Shown here: positions 22,464-34,433 of the stretch, one piece after another
How positions within the stretch are numbered: the stretch's first letter is position 1
Layout: every line of letters starts with the position of its first letter
Assembly: GCA_037176845.1 (NCBI GenBank)
Contig: JAYKXP010000008.1
Location: 62,001 to 126,000 of the forward strand
Source: Paramarasmius palmivorus
Lineage: Eukaryota > Basidiomycota > Agaricomycetes > Agaricales > Marasmiaceae
Direction of reading: 5' to 3'
Length of the DNA: 64,000 nucleotides
Position numbers and translations under genes: made by a program
Notes under the pieces: model-generated
Seen by the model: the letters and a program-made list of their open reading frames with translations, nothing else
What the model was told of the DNA's origin: nothing
Databases searched by the model: none

Positions 22464-23910
22464 CTAGAGTACGAGCTTCTTGGGCTTCTCCCAGGAGTAG
22501 CTGGGGTTGCCGAAGTGGCCGTAGCAAGCGGTCTGCTTGTATTGAGGCTTCTGGAGGTCAAGGTCACGGACTATGAGGGGGATGTTAACCTTCCAAGTTC
22601 CATTGAATATAGTAAGCAGTACGTACCCATAATACCAGGTCGAAGATCCCAGTTCTTGTGAATGACCTCAACGAGCTCAGCGTCGGACACCTTGCCGGTA
22701 CCGTAGGAGTCGACGTAGATAGAAAGTGGCTCTGCAACACCAATGGCGTAGGAAACCTGGACAAGGATACGGCGGGCAAGACCAGCAGCGACGAGGGACT
22801 TGGCAATCCATCGTGCAGTGTAGGCTGCAGATCGGTCGACCTTGGACCAATCCTTTCCGGAGAAGGCACCTCCTCCGTGAGCACCCCAGCCGCCGTAGCT
22901 GTCGACGATGATCTTACGACCAGTCAAACCAGCATCACCTTGGGTCCACCAATAACGAAACGACCGGAGGGGTTGATCTAAATATAGAGTGAGAGTAGTC
23001 CACAAGACCATTCAGAAGCAAGACTTACGTGGTAGATAGTTCTGTCATCAAGCAACTTCGCAGGGATGACCTGTTTGATGACCTTCTCAATGAGTGCCTT
23101 TTGGAGGTCAGCAAGGGAAATATCCTCGGAGTGTTGTGCAGAGATAACAATGGTGTCGACACGGATGGGGATGGTAGCACCACCGTCCTTCTCGTATTCG
23201 ATGGTGACTTGGGTCTTGGTGTCGGGGCGGAGCCAGGGAAGGAGGCCAGAGCGACGAGCTTCGGCCATGGCACGGTTGAGCTTGTGTGAAAGCACGACAG
23301 TGAGAGGCATCAACTCCTCAGTCTCGTCGGTGGCATATCCAAACATGATACCTTGGTCACCAGCACCGTGGCTCTCAAGGTTACCGTGGTCGAGACCCTG
23401 AGCAATATCGGGAGATTGTTGCTCAATGGCAACGAGGATGTTGCAGGTCTTGTAGTCGAATCCCTTCTCAGAGTCGTCGTATCCAATATCCCTGATAGTG
23501 TTACGGATAATCTTTTGGTAGTCGAGCTTGGCCTGGGTGGAGATTTCACCAAAGACCATGATCATACCGGTCTTGGAAGCGGTTTCACAGCCGACTTTTG
23601 ACCAAGGGTCTTGCTCAAGGCAAGCATCAAGCTAAACATTGATTAGCTTCAACACTTTGAACAATTTCATGCACACTCACGATAGCATCGGAGACCTGGT
23701 CACAGATTTTGTCTAGTGTTGATTCATGAGCTAGCGCATGCTACCAGACCATACAAAGAACATACCAGGGTGTCCTGTTCAAAAGTTCGACGTCAGAGAC
23801 GCGTTTTTCAAGATCAAAAGAATTCTTCGTACCTTCACCGACCGACTCGGAGGTGAAAAGGAAACGGTTGGGAGCCAAAGCAGCTTAACTGCGTGACCGT
23901 TGCCGGACAT
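22464..23910 (-). CDS. SAM1: S-adenosylmethionine synthetase
   Basis: Makes S-adenosylmethionine from methionine and ATP. The start at 23910 reads [10 protein letters not shown], followed by the exon [12 protein letters not shown] 9-nt exon at 23766-23774 then completes GHPDK with the following exon ([10 protein letters not shown]). Signatures: [39 protein letters not shown], then [20 protein letters not shown] and [19 protein letters not shown]. The end is [10 protein letters not shown] and KPKKLVL. One base seems missing at about 23881-23885, directly after VKL: the frame of the start codon does not continue into the frame of [11 protein letters not shown], and no splice sites lie between. 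Strongly conserved otherwise. Confidence 0.94.
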
Positions 23911-24704
23911 GATGATACTGGGTAGGTGAGGAAGGAAGTGGGGGAAAAAGGGAAGAGGGGAATGAAGGCTAAAAAGGCGGTTCGCTGAAATTTTATATTC
24001 GCTTACCTAACGTAACAGATCTCGCAAATCGCGATATCACGCCATCCCAAATTCTATTCACCACCGTGCGCTGGCATGTTTTTTCACAAAAAAAATCATA
24101 ACATAACATGAGCCGCCAGAAGCTGAGCTTGGTATACTTCAGACCCACCCGGATCAGCGCAAGACTTTCGCTTTCTCAATTACATGTAATGAAGGCTGCT
24201 CAAAAAATAACAACACGCCAGTGCAAACTTTTGCGACGGGCCACGGCCGACTGGAGAGATCCGAACCCCGGTAGGTAGACCGACGCCCCAATCTTTCTCA
24301 GATGACAGTGACCATTAGCACGTACTATCTAATGCAGTATCAAATAACTATACGTACTGTGCATTCTTAGAAAAATACTTGGAATTGTGACGTGCCCACT
24401 GATACTCAGAAATCTTTCAGCTTTCAAAAATCCCAGAAAGCCGTTTAGTGTCGGTGTTCACTTGCGTCACCATCGCGTACTACAGTACTTGGCAAGATGT
24501 CATGTAACCGCCTTCACGACCCTATGTATACTTATTGAACCTGCAGGGTGTGTGCAGCATTTTTACGTGCAGAAATCATGCGGAACAAATTGTACAGAAA
24601 CTTTCTACATACTATCTTGACACTCGAACGTGTCCACAACCAGGTACGACCTCGTAATCGATAGAAACGTGAGCTAGGCTATCAGCCCTTATCTGTATAG
24701 ATCA
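23911..24704. other. Intergenic, SAM synthetase promoter side
   Basis: About 790 bp between the SAM synthetase start and the myotubularin stop. A GGTTCGGATC-like element near 24270 (minus strand) resembles a tRNA B box, but no cloverleaf could be built. No coding region is supported. Confidence 0.4.
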
Positions 24705-27658
24705 TGTAAGACCGACACCCAGTGGATCCGTATTGGTGCTTGAGCTAGGTGAAGGCTGCAGTGGTTCAGGAGTTTGAGCCTGAGGTAAAGGACTCAAAGA
24801 AGCCTGCCTAGAAGCTGGAGGCGGTCTATGCGTCGCCACCGTGGGATCATCGGGAAGGGATATCGGGGAACTGATGGGTGAGGGTTCCTTCGGAAATGCG
24901 GCGGGAGCAGTCGCACTTCGAATCGGTGCAGTGGAAGTGGATGAGGAAGATTCAGCGTTCAAACCCCAAGGGTTATCGTAGATCGAGATCGCCGGTCGAG
25001 TATTCGAGGATGTCTTTACAGACGCCCATGGGTTTCCCAAGCCTTGGCCCAGCGTACGACGCAGTTGAAGTCGGCAATGTAGCTGACCCAGAGCTGACTG
25101 GAGCATCGTTACCCCAAGCTCCCAATGTCTCGCGACCTTGTAACTCTTCAGTCCTCTCAGAACCACTTGTAATATTGGCATTCCAATTCAGGTCTTTTGC
25201 AACACCACCATAGGCCTCTTGAACCACGGAGAACGCGGCAGAGGCATTGGAAGAGAGCTTGCCCCACATTGAGCGGACGCCCACGCCCAGTAAGTCCTGT
25301 GTTCGAGCATTGGGTCTGGATGTTGGGGATGATGAGCTGCTCGGTAGTTGTGGTGAGAGGTTGCTCTTCATGGAGAAAGATGAACCGCTGGTGGAAAACG
25401 GCCGGAAACTGTCGACTCGAGGCAATGGATTGGGTTTCGCGATTTCAGGATCGGAAACGGATGGCGACTCGTATATGAGGTTGGGTGAACGGCTCCGCGG
25501 AAGCGTGGCAGATGCTGGCTTAGATGGAGATGGAGGCAAAGGGATATTTGAAGGGGTGCTGATCCTGTTTATGACAGGATCGTCTTCTGTTCCCTCGACA
25601 GGACCTACAACTTCAGGAGAGCGAGGGATGGGCATGTTGCGACCATTCATTTCGTCGTCGGTACGCCCATAGAGTTCGTGCCAGAATCTGACGTCCTTCG
25701 GGTTTGGAAAGAGGACTCCCATGTCAGCGTTCGATGCCCGGTTGGTTGGATCGTCGAGGGAAGGATCGTATTGTGGATTCAAATTCTGTTCCATCTCCGA
25801 CGGGTGTTCATGAAATCCCAGACGCTATAGGTACGTTCACAAGGAGGTGGACCTGTGCCGTCGCCAACCCGTCTCTCCCTTTCACAGTTGTATAGGAAGG
25901 TGCCAAATGACACGAATACAAATGGTAGTACAGTTGGCGTAAAAAGCGTTCATTGAACTTCGAAACGCTCGGGGAATTGACGCTGGATCTGCCGAACGGT
26001 CTCCAGGAATTGGTGGAAGATGGGGGATGTCTCTTTCAGATGACTCTGAGATGTAAAACGGTTTTGTACCGAAGCTAGGAAACCTTGGGCAACCTCCGCA
26101 CCGCCTCCACCTCCGCCACTGTTTTCAACAGGGGCGATGAAGAACTTCTCCGACGAAAGGTGCCCACATCGGTCCATGAACTTGTGGCCATACGATAACC
26201 AGTCTTTCTCGATAAGAATCTCAAAGCCACGTATCGTCCGGTAAAAGGGGTCGAGACATAACTGAGCTATCGCAGACAGTTGAGAGGTACGATCCCATCC
26301 ATCGGAACAATGAATAAGGACATGGGATGAGTTGACATGGATATTGCGAGTGATGAGATTCGTCCCTTCGAGGATGATCGATATGTGCCTCAACCACCCA
26401 GAACGACGTAGAGCCTGCCTATCCAAGACTGACACGCCAGAAATCTGGCCAGAAAGGTCGTTATTGATGCTGGCCAGGAGTGTGTCCGCTTCTCGGAGTG
26501 TTTCCACAACTTTGGCGAGAGCTTCTCGCATAGTGTGAATGTGGTCAATGCCGAGGTACACCTTCTTTCCCTCCTTGTAATGATCCATATTCTCCGTTCC
26601 AGCCCCTTTGGCAGTGTTCGCTACCGCATTCGTGGTTGGGCGAGCATCGATGATGAGATTGGTGGTGGTTGCGCCATAAATAGGCGCGTTCGAAACCCGC
26701 GAATCCGGGTTGAAATGCGATTGAAAAATAGTCTCAATCAGCTTCTCGTCTTGAATGGAGCGGTTCTGAGTAAGCCCAACCATGGGTTGACTCGACCGTG
26801 TTATGCTGGCCTGTGGAGGTGTAAGCCTAATTCAAGATGTCAAGCATTGCGCTTACAAAGTTGGACCAGTGCAGATACGTTAAAACAGGTATTCGACACT
26901 TGCTGCGGTATTTTGAAGCATACTGAAGGGTGGTGTCGCTGATCTTTGTAGGTATTAACATTTTGGCGGGATATGTTGGACTGAACTAAAGTTGCTAAGA
27001 GTGGTCGATAAGTGCATCTCGCGCGGAACGACTAGGACACCCACAGAGTAGTCTTTGTTCACATCGGTGAAGCGCCATGCCTTTGTCCGAGTTCCGACAC
27101 CCATTCTACCAAACTCTTCTCTTGGGTTGTAGATTGACCATCCATCGTTCGTGGGAAATGGGGGATTCGGTTGATAGAAGAATGCGTATAGTTGATTTAC
27201 AGAAGCTGCAGAATAGTATCAGGATACACGAACTCAAAAAGGACCGATGAGCACGCACTTGCAACCGTAAGTTCCTTGACGCTGTCAAAGACATCGATAG
27301 CATCCGACTCCTTTGTGAACTCTATCGAGAACGTCTCAAAGGTTCTTGTGTGGAAAGTTACTGGACATTGCCCAAGTAGAGTTTGTGGTAGACGAGTTAC
27401 AAGCGAGATTAAGGGGTAGGGAATCTTGAAGGAGAATTAGTTTCACGATTGCTTGGAAAATGAGGAATACCGTACCCACATCTCCTTCTCCTTCTCTTCA
27501 TCGTAACGAAATATGAGGTGGTGAGCGGTGAGGTGAATGGTTCCCGATAAGGTTGACCCTCCTTTGGTGCAACGGACACCTTCGACCTAATATGCTTTAC
27601 CAAAGCTATCTTGAACAAGTCTCCGGTAACATACCTTTGGTATTCGTATAGAATCCAT
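24705..27658 (-). CDS. YMR1: Myotubularin-like phosphoinositide 3-phosphatase (Ymr1 type)
   Basis: Removes the 3-phosphate from PI3P on endosomal membranes. It starts MDSIRIPK; after an intron comes VEGVRCTKGGSTLSGTIHLT (PH-GRAM domain), then IPYPLISLVTRLPQTLLGQC. The phosphatase domain contains YRSKCRIPVLTYLHW, ASITRSSQPMVGLTQNRS and the catalytic HCSDGWDRTSQLSAIAQL (Cys and Arg of CX5R present). The C-terminal half is Ser/Pro-rich. It appears in broken frames. RFE to FNERFLRQLYYHLYSC needs one base removed at about 25957-25962. CHL to GTFLYNCERERR needs one added at about 25902-25908. WDFMNT to PSEMEQNLNPQYDPS needs one added at about 25799-25806. A fourth shift falls near 25041-25050. The end is NTDPLGVGLT. 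Four breaks in 1 kb could mean assembly error or a decaying 3' end. Confidence 0.85.
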
Positions 27659-27941
27659 AGGTTCTTGAGTTTATAGGGATGAGTTAGGGTACAAGTCAAG
27701 TTGTGACCCAGTGACGCAGCCGCGCCTCAACGTCTCAGGCGAACACGGCATCAGACAGCTTACAGGAAGGAAAGAACACCACTAATTTGTACGACACTCA
27801 AAGAGCTTTATAACCAGTCCATTAATTGCATCGTGTGTAATCCAGTACAGCACCAGAAAAATACGCAAAAGGATACACTAATTCTACATCTCGTGTTAAT
27901 GTCTGTCTACGAGTCCAACTAGCCAAAGTTCACATCCCTCC

Positions 27942-28841
27942 TTATAGCATCAAACCCAGAACCAAACCAGAAATCGAAAGCATGCTGATAACATTTCCGC
28001 TCATACCGAGAGCACCGTTGCTATCCTGAGTTCTTGGTTGTTTGCAACTGCGCCAGAGTTGTCAGCCGCACTAGTAGTTGGTGAGGTGCCAGCTCCAGAG
28101 TTGGTGCTAGATGCAGCACCAGATGGGCACCAGCTCCTCCTGCAGCGGATTCAGAAGCAGTTGGGGCAGCGCCACTTGCAGAGGCAGAACCGCTTGCACC
28201 AGCAGCTCCTCCCTCAGCAGCATTGTTCATTGCCTTGGCCTTGTAAGCATCAAAGGACTTCTCAGCTGTAGGGTTAAGAGCAAAGACCATTCCCTGAAAT
28301 AAAGATTAGATTTGATGCGCAGGCACGAAATACACGCACACTTTCGCAGTGGCTAGTCCCGTTGACATTTGGGCGCAGAAGAACCAGAGAGCATCTGTGC
28401 TGTCGATTTGGAAACTCCAGGAGGGGATTTCGGTGGCATTCGTATCTACTTTGAGGAAGCCAGAGTCGACACCTTGATCCTTGAAGACGCAAGGATTGTC
28501 AAAGGTAGATTGAGTGACAGACTAGAGAACTAATCAATGTTGGAAATTCATAGAAACCGGCACTACTAACGTGGTTCTTGGCCACACTAAAGGTGAAATC
28601 AGCGGAGTTGCCTAATGATCTATCAGGTAGTAACTCACAATTGGAATTGGACAGTGTCACCGACAGGTGCAGTCAATGAAGAAGGGTTGAAAGCGAGCTA
28701 AGACCGAATGAGTCAAATATGCCTCGGGAGGTATATGTTTGCTACTCACACCACCATCACCGACTTTGATTATATGGTCTGCTGAGCAGCGGCGAAACCA
28801 GCGACAGAAAGGAGGGTAGCAGCAGCGGTAGAGAAACGCAT
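27942..28841 (-). CDS. Cupredoxin-like, Ser-rich GPI-anchored protein (copy 1)
   Basis: Secreted cell-surface protein with a cupredoxin fold, common in basidiomycetes; substrate unknown. MRFSTAAATLLSVAGFAAAQ is a signal peptide. Exons then give SLTAPVGDTVQFQ, AKNH|SVTQSTFDNPC and TDALWFFCAQ, and in a shifted frame VNGTSHCES|GMVFALNP. His (NH), Cys (FCAQ), His (SHC) and Met (GM) match type-1 copper ligands. A Ser/Ala/Gly-rich stalk follows. The C-terminus NVISMLSISGLVLGLML is a hydrophobic GPI-attachment tail. One base is missing at about 28366-28372, and two more shifts are needed in the stalk. Copy 2 lies 1.4 kb away on the same strand and is intact, so the pair looks like a tandem duplication. 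Confidence 0.8.
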
Positions 28842-30285
28842 CTTGACGAGATTATGTAGGAGAAAAAAAAGCCGGCTTGGACGTTGAGCGAGTGAAAATT
28901 GCGTAAATTAAAGAATGGATTCCGGCGAGCCTGTGTGCATCGATTAAGCCAATGCCTGAAGATGAAAAGAACGAGAGACTTACGCAGCTCGTGAACAATG
29001 CAAAAAAAGGACTGGATATGGAGGAACAAAAGAGGGCTCAAGGATGCGAGCGGAGCGGTAAGGATCACTTTATATATCTGTTTGTCATCCATCTCTCTGA
29101 TCTCCATAACAACATCATGATGCCACCTTGATAGTACCAAAGTTTGGGTAGTTCTGTCATGCTGTGATTGGCTCAAATGGCTCGCAGAAGACGATATGTC
29201 GCTACGTGGCTACACAGCTTCAATTTGGCCCAGCATATTTTGCACCGGATATGCATCGATATGCACTGATTTTGCGTAGAAGACGACTTTCGCCGTTTCA
29301 GGTCACCTTGCTGATTGAAATGGTTTCACTCCATGCACCCAGCTGAATGATCTTCGCCTTTCTTCACGACATTTCTCAGCGTGCTCCGCGACCTGAAGTA
29401 AAATTGGAACAGAGCATGCTGGTTGCTACCGCTCGAATCAATAAGTTATTTCGGTCGCTGTAGTGTGAAGCACTATTTTTGAACTGCCGTGATCAAAAGA
29501 AGGGGTGTTGTTACACGACTAGTCTCCCCAATCACTGCTGCGGTGAAATGAAGCCTTGAAGCCAAGAGTCGAGCCTGTCGAGGTTTCAACGCAAGTTAGA
29601 TTGCCGGGAAAGGAAAGACTTGGAACGGCAGAACGGCAGGCACCATTTCCGCCAAGTCGGTGATCCCGGGCTTTGTGATGGAGGCAAAGCAGACAAAGTG
29701 AATGAGTCGGCCATAACCACCCAGCATCACCCCAAAATCTTCCAGAAAACCAGTATTCTGTTCAAAAAGCGAGTAATTCATCTCTTCCGGCCTGCGTAAA
29801 AAGGAAGAGTATACATCTCACCGCCTCGGGGTCAAAATATTTCGTGAATTGGGGCTACTAAACCAAGGCTAGGGGATGTGTCGGTGAGGATTGGGAGTGA
29901 CTGAGCCAGACTGACAACGCGCAAAATTTGGGAGTACATCTCCATCTCGCAATCCAGGTTGGGGTGGGCCGATACCCATAAACGGGACATTCTCGCCCAA
30001 AACATCGAAATTGACCTTGATGACAAGTGAAATTCCTCCCATCCATACTTACTGCGTACCTGTTTTGACCACCAGGAGCTTACAGTAATCCGGACCACAT
30101 TTGGCCGAACCATACTCAGGATTTTGACCTAAATTTTGACCGAATCGGGATCTATCCTCCCCTCCAGTTGCCGAGGTCCTCATGGTTGTCTCTGTATAGC
30201 CAATTTTTGTTTTCGCTACGACTATCATAGACAGACAAGATACAGTAAGATGCGCTACTGGTATATGATAAAATCACTAGGTGAC
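28842..30285. other. Intergenic between cupredoxin copies 1 and 2
   Basis: 1.44 kb with no supported gene. It contains the copy 1 promoter. Between about 29800 and 30160 the sequence has short reiterated elements (TTTTGACC occurs at 30061, 30124 and 30135, with spacing differences). No terminal repeats or coding motif found. Confidence 0.35.
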
Positions 30286-31080
30286 TTAGATGGCCAACCC
30301 CAAAGCCAAGCCAGCGACCGAGAGGAGGCTGACAGCGCTTGCCGACATGGACATAGCACCACCAGTCTGCGACGCAGCAGGTCCAGAGGCAGTAGGAGAG
30401 CCACTTGCGCTCGTGTTGTTTGCGCTGCCGGTCGAACCAACCTCTTTCGCCTTCGACTGTGCCAGGTTTTGTCAGAATCATACTAACCACGGAAAATGAA
30501 AGATAACAAACCTGGAAAGCCTCGAAGGTTTTATCTGCAGGAGCATTAACAGAGAAGACCATTCCTGCTTTGCAGTGGTCGCCTGGGGTTGTCTGGGCAC
30601 AGAAGAACCAAAGGGCATCGGTGCCGTTGACGGTGAACTCGTAAGACAGGGTTTCTGGGGCAGCGTTGTCATTGACAAGCCGGAAACCGGAGTCGAGAGC
30701 GTCAGCCTTCTTTGTGCATGGGTCGGGGAAGGTGGATTGAGTCACGGACTAGTTTAGGTAGGGAATGTTAGGAAGTGAGAGTAATTAAAGTCGTGATAGC
30801 ACTGACGTGATTACCCCCAGCGAACTGGAAGCTGACAATGTCGCCTTCGGCAGCGGTTATACTAAACATTGAGATGAGCGCTGATCTAAGAAGGCATACA
30901 AATCATACACACTTCGAAGGGGCGAAAGTCAAGCCCTAAGAAGCATTTCAGTAAACAAAGAGACCAGTACGAAGATATTATAGAACTTACTCCTTGTCCA
31001 ACCGTAATATTGTGTGTTTCGGCGAGAACGCCAGCAGTGTATGCAAGGGCAACGGTAGCAGTGGCAGCAGAGAAACGCAT
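30286..31080 (-). CDS. Cupredoxin-like, Ser-rich GPI-anchored protein (copy 2)
   Basis: Intact paralogue of copy 1. Signal peptide MRFSAATATVALAYTAGVLA, then ETHNITVGQG. Later exons give DIVSFQFAGGNH|SVTQST, then FPDPCTKKADALDSGFRLVN, NGTDALWFFCAQTTPGDHCK and AGMVFSVNAPADKTFEAFQ. All four putative copper ligands (His of GGNH, Cys of FFCAQ, His of GDHC, Met of AGM) are present. The stalk SKAKEVGSTGSANNTSASGS is Ser/Thr/Gly rich, and the protein ends VSLLSVAGLALGLAI, a GPI signal. Everything reads without frame correction. Likely role: cell-wall or surface redox or copper binding; this is inference. Confidence 0.85.
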
Positions 31081-31758
31081 TTTGAGGACAGAAAGTGTAA
31101 GTTGTCTGTGAGTGCGAAGGAAAGGTAAAACTCTGAGCCTGTGGCGCAGTCAGAGAAAGATTGGAGGAAAATACCAAGAGCACTCACTCTGCTCGCAAGG
31201 GGGTTAACGAAAAAGAAAAGGTGAGTTGCTAAGCCCCAGTTTTTTGGGGATCCTTTTATACACCTGTCTTGAGCTGTCCGTAATAGGTAAGCCAATTTTG
31301 CTCGAATACGCAAGCCGATTGGTTGATGAAGCCATATTGCCGCTAAAGGTTGAGTCAATTGCGCGTCGTAACGTTGCCAGACAGTCTTGGTTGGTTTCAT
31401 TCAGTTCCTTGATGTTGATACCCACATGGGCAAACACCATGTTCTACCCGAGTCGCAACGGGGGCGATTCATGATCTTGATGAATAGCAAATGAATAGTT
31501 GACCTATAGATAGTATCAGCTAGGCTGCCTGCTTCGAGGGCTACTGCAGAGAGCAAGCTTTCAGCTGAGCTAGTAAAATTGTGGACACGTAAACGGTAGG
31601 GCTTCCATACCTTGTTATGAAAGCCTGACGAGAACGTCAAAGTCCCCGGTCAAGAATTAGATCAACTTTGTGACGTTGATTTGTGTCGGCGCCAAACAAA
31701 TTCCCACGTTTCGCGTCCCCCAGCGTGAGATCCCGTCTTACCGTTTTCCTCCACCACC
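31081..31758. other. Intergenic, divergent promoters of cupredoxin 2 and thioredoxin
   Basis: About 680 bp between two outward-facing starts. Nothing coding is supported; no clear motif. Confidence 0.4.
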
Positions 31759-32427
31759 ATGGCATCCCATCTCAGCCTTCGTGCTCTAAAATCAACCCAT
31801 CAGTCAATCAAAAGATCCGTTATATCTTCAAGCACCGGAAGGTCTTTTCATGTCAGCTCAAAAGTGTCGGGAATACTACCCTGATGCAAATTTCTCGGTG
31901 CGCTGCTCAGGCATCTTGTTCTTCGCGATAAATCAATTGATAATAACACAAGTGGACCCCTAGACGTTCAAGGAAGTAGTTCAAGGAGACAAGGGCAAAG
32001 GCCGGCTCGTGCTAGTCGACTTTTACGCAGGGCAAGTCGTTCAAGTTCGAATTCCATACCCCATGTCAATCCCTACACTTGAGTTATTGAGTTATTGACT
32101 GCGCTTCCTAATTCTAGATGGTGCAGACCATGTCATATGCTTTCTCCTATCCTGAAAGCCATAGCTACTGACCCAAGTGTCAAATCTGGCACCGGAAAGT
32201 CTGTTGACGTTGTCACAATAGACACAGAGAGTTCCGAAGGCATGGAACTCAGCCAACGCTACAAAGTGTGTATTCTTGTCCTTTTCAACCCGTACCGGAT
32301 TCATGTATCTTTGTTGTAGGTCCGCGCATTGCCCACGGTGATTGCCTTCCGGGACGGCCAGCAAGCTCTGCAGTTCGTCGGCGCTCTCCCTAATAGTGGC
32401 GTGAAAGACTTTTTGAAGCAAGTTTGA
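31759..32427 (+). CDS. Mitochondrial thioredoxin
   Basis: Thiol-disulfide oxidoreductase. The N-terminus MASHLSLRALKSTHQSIKRS has no acidic residues and several Arg/Lys, typical of a mitochondrial presequence (Trx3-like). After an intron comes TFKEVVQGDKGKGRLVLVDF, then YAG. The next exon supplies the active site WCRPC, followed by HMLSPILKAIATDPSV and VDVVTIDTESSEGMELSQRY. The last exon has VRALPTVIAFRDGQ with the cis-proline. The end is VGALPNSGVKDFLKQV. The active-site exon joins correctly only if the intron is 32032-32117, which begins GCAAGT and is a GC-AG intron. WCRPC instead of WCGPC is a modest variant. Confidence 0.88.
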
Positions 32428-32953
32428 AAGGATTCTTGCAGACTGATATGTGCGTCAAGAAGACGCTTTCCCATATTAAAAGCCGCTCACCATCCGAATA
32501 GGTCAAATGCGAACAAAGATGTCTGTATGCGAATGATCCATCATACGTACGTTGTCACGAACGGCGAATGTACATCGTACATGTATGTATTGAACATGCT
32601 CTGATAATCAGTCTATACGTATTCTGGCTGTCCATCTGCAGCTTTGTCTGAAAAGGGTTATTGAAAAGGATAATAATCAAGAAAATAGAAAATGAGATGC
32701 AAACGCTGAAATCACTGCAACTATAAGCGAAGCATTGACGAGGACAACGATAAATCAACAATACTGGTACTAGTATAATCCGGAAGCAAGGACAGCATAG
32801 TAATCAGAAAAGATGGAAGAAAAAGATGGGCTCAGGTCATCGATACAAATGCAATACAAGGAGCGGGAAGGAGCGATAGATCCCACTCATGGAACAGTGG
32901 TAACACAATACACCGGTAAATCCAACACAGGACGGGTATGAGGTGGTGCAAAA
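32428..32953. other. Intergenic between two 3' ends
   Basis: About 530 bp between convergent thioredoxin and G-gamma stops. No gene or motif recognised. Confidence 0.45.
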
Positions 32954-33353
32954 TCATTGCACCGAACAGCATTTACTGCCCTGGGGTGCGTAAGGATCTT
33001 CGGCTCGTCCTACTGGACCCCAGACGGAAGGTACCTGATGATGAACTATTTCAGCCAGAGAAAATAGCAATCCGACAAGCGAGCGCACCAGATGGTCTTT
33101 GGTAGTTTTACAGTACCGAATGAGACTGGTAGAAAAAAAGCGTAGTGCGAGCCAACGTCAGCTTTGCTCTTTTGCCCCCGTATCCCATTCCTGTCACCCA
33201 GGAACAAGACTAGAAAATGAGAACTCACCTAGCACTAGCCTCGCTAACTCGGATTCTCGGTCTCGCTAGATCCTCTCTCAGCCGCTGATTGTGCTCTAGC
33301 AATCTCCTCAACTTCAACTCCGACATGGACTGACGACCAGCTCCACGATTCAT
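32954..33353 (-). CDS. G-protein gamma subunit, copy 1 (CaaX CSVQ)
   Basis: Gamma subunit of a heterotrimeric G protein, which with G-beta anchors at the plasma membrane and signals in mating and growth. Three exons. The first is [20 protein letters not shown] continuing [20 protein letters not shown], the GGL helix. The second is [12 protein letters not shown] and the third [17 protein letters not shown]. It ends KCCSVQ: a CaaX box (CSVQ) with an adjacent upstream Cys that could be palmitoylated. Introns are canonical GT-AG. About 80 residues, normal for the family. A paralogue lies 1.08 kb upstream on the same strand. Confidence 0.9.
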
Positions 33354-34433
33354 TTTCTGAGATGAAATTCTCCTTGTTCTTCTTTAAAGCGGTCTGGGGA
33401 CGTTTCCTGGCTGGAAATCTCAAGTAGGGCGGCTCTGGCGCTGGCAGATAGTTCGAGAGACGAGCAGGGTGCGGATATGTGGAATATGTGGGTTAAAGGA
33501 CACTCGTCGTCTGGGAACGACAACGGCTGATGGAGAACGGCCGAGAACACGCTACATGATCACAGCCTCCACATCAGTGAAATGACATCGGACGATGGGG
33601 AATGTATCTCACCGGTGGCTTGAAAGCTAATATCCTTGGGCTGAGATAGCCTTGGTGGTCAAGTGCAAAAAGAAAATTTCGAGCGCTCAAGCTACGACGC
33701 AATGAGAAACACTTTGGAATTCTAGCCGTTTCTATTAGATATGTAACGTCCATGTGAACGAGCCGTTCTCATATGCAATAAGAAGCCCGGTCAGTGAATG
33801 ACCATCAATATGCATCAATAACTAGCGCTCCATCAATCCAACAATTCCTGGCTGATGGGAACGAATTCACCTGCCCGAAGATGACCGTAGCCTGGTACTT
33901 ATAAGCTGCAATACAGCGAAGAGTTGGCATACAGCAATAGTAGTTGCTACCGATAGATATGACTCAATGAGAAACCTATGTTGAATCTATGTACAGAAAC
34001 TGCGTCGCTCCAAGTTGTTACAAGCTGCCATTCCACGCAGGAATATAATTGAACCAATATAAACAAGAAGAGTAGGGTAAGAGTAGGAGGATGCACAAGA
34101 ATAATTGCTTGGAACGACAACTGGGCCAAGGAAGGAAGGGCAAGAGAGCAAGTATAACTGGCGAATTCCGTGGGCACATTTAATGACACCAAAGGAATAT
34201 GGGCGCTCGAAAACATGATGGGTGATTAACTGGATGATGTATAAAACGAGTGTATGAGTTCGAGTGACAATTCTGCGAACGGTAGTGGGTAATGAATCTC
34301 CAGCAAAAACACCCCTAATGTATGATATGTGTGATATCCTAACAGCAGCAAAAGCGAAGGACAGGGTGTCGACCTTTAACGTTTCCACGAAAAGAGAAAG
34401 AGAATCCTGGAAGGGAACACAAAGAGGTAACAA
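33354..34433. other. Intergenic between the two G-gamma genes
   Basis: About 1.08 kb: promoter of copy 1 and 3' flank of copy 2. No additional gene recognised; open frames here look like chance. Confidence 0.45.

Noticed and set aside
24240..24300. tRNA B-box-like sequence (minus strand)
   Set aside because: A GGTTCGGATC core is present, but I could not pair an acceptor stem, D arm or anticodon arm around it.
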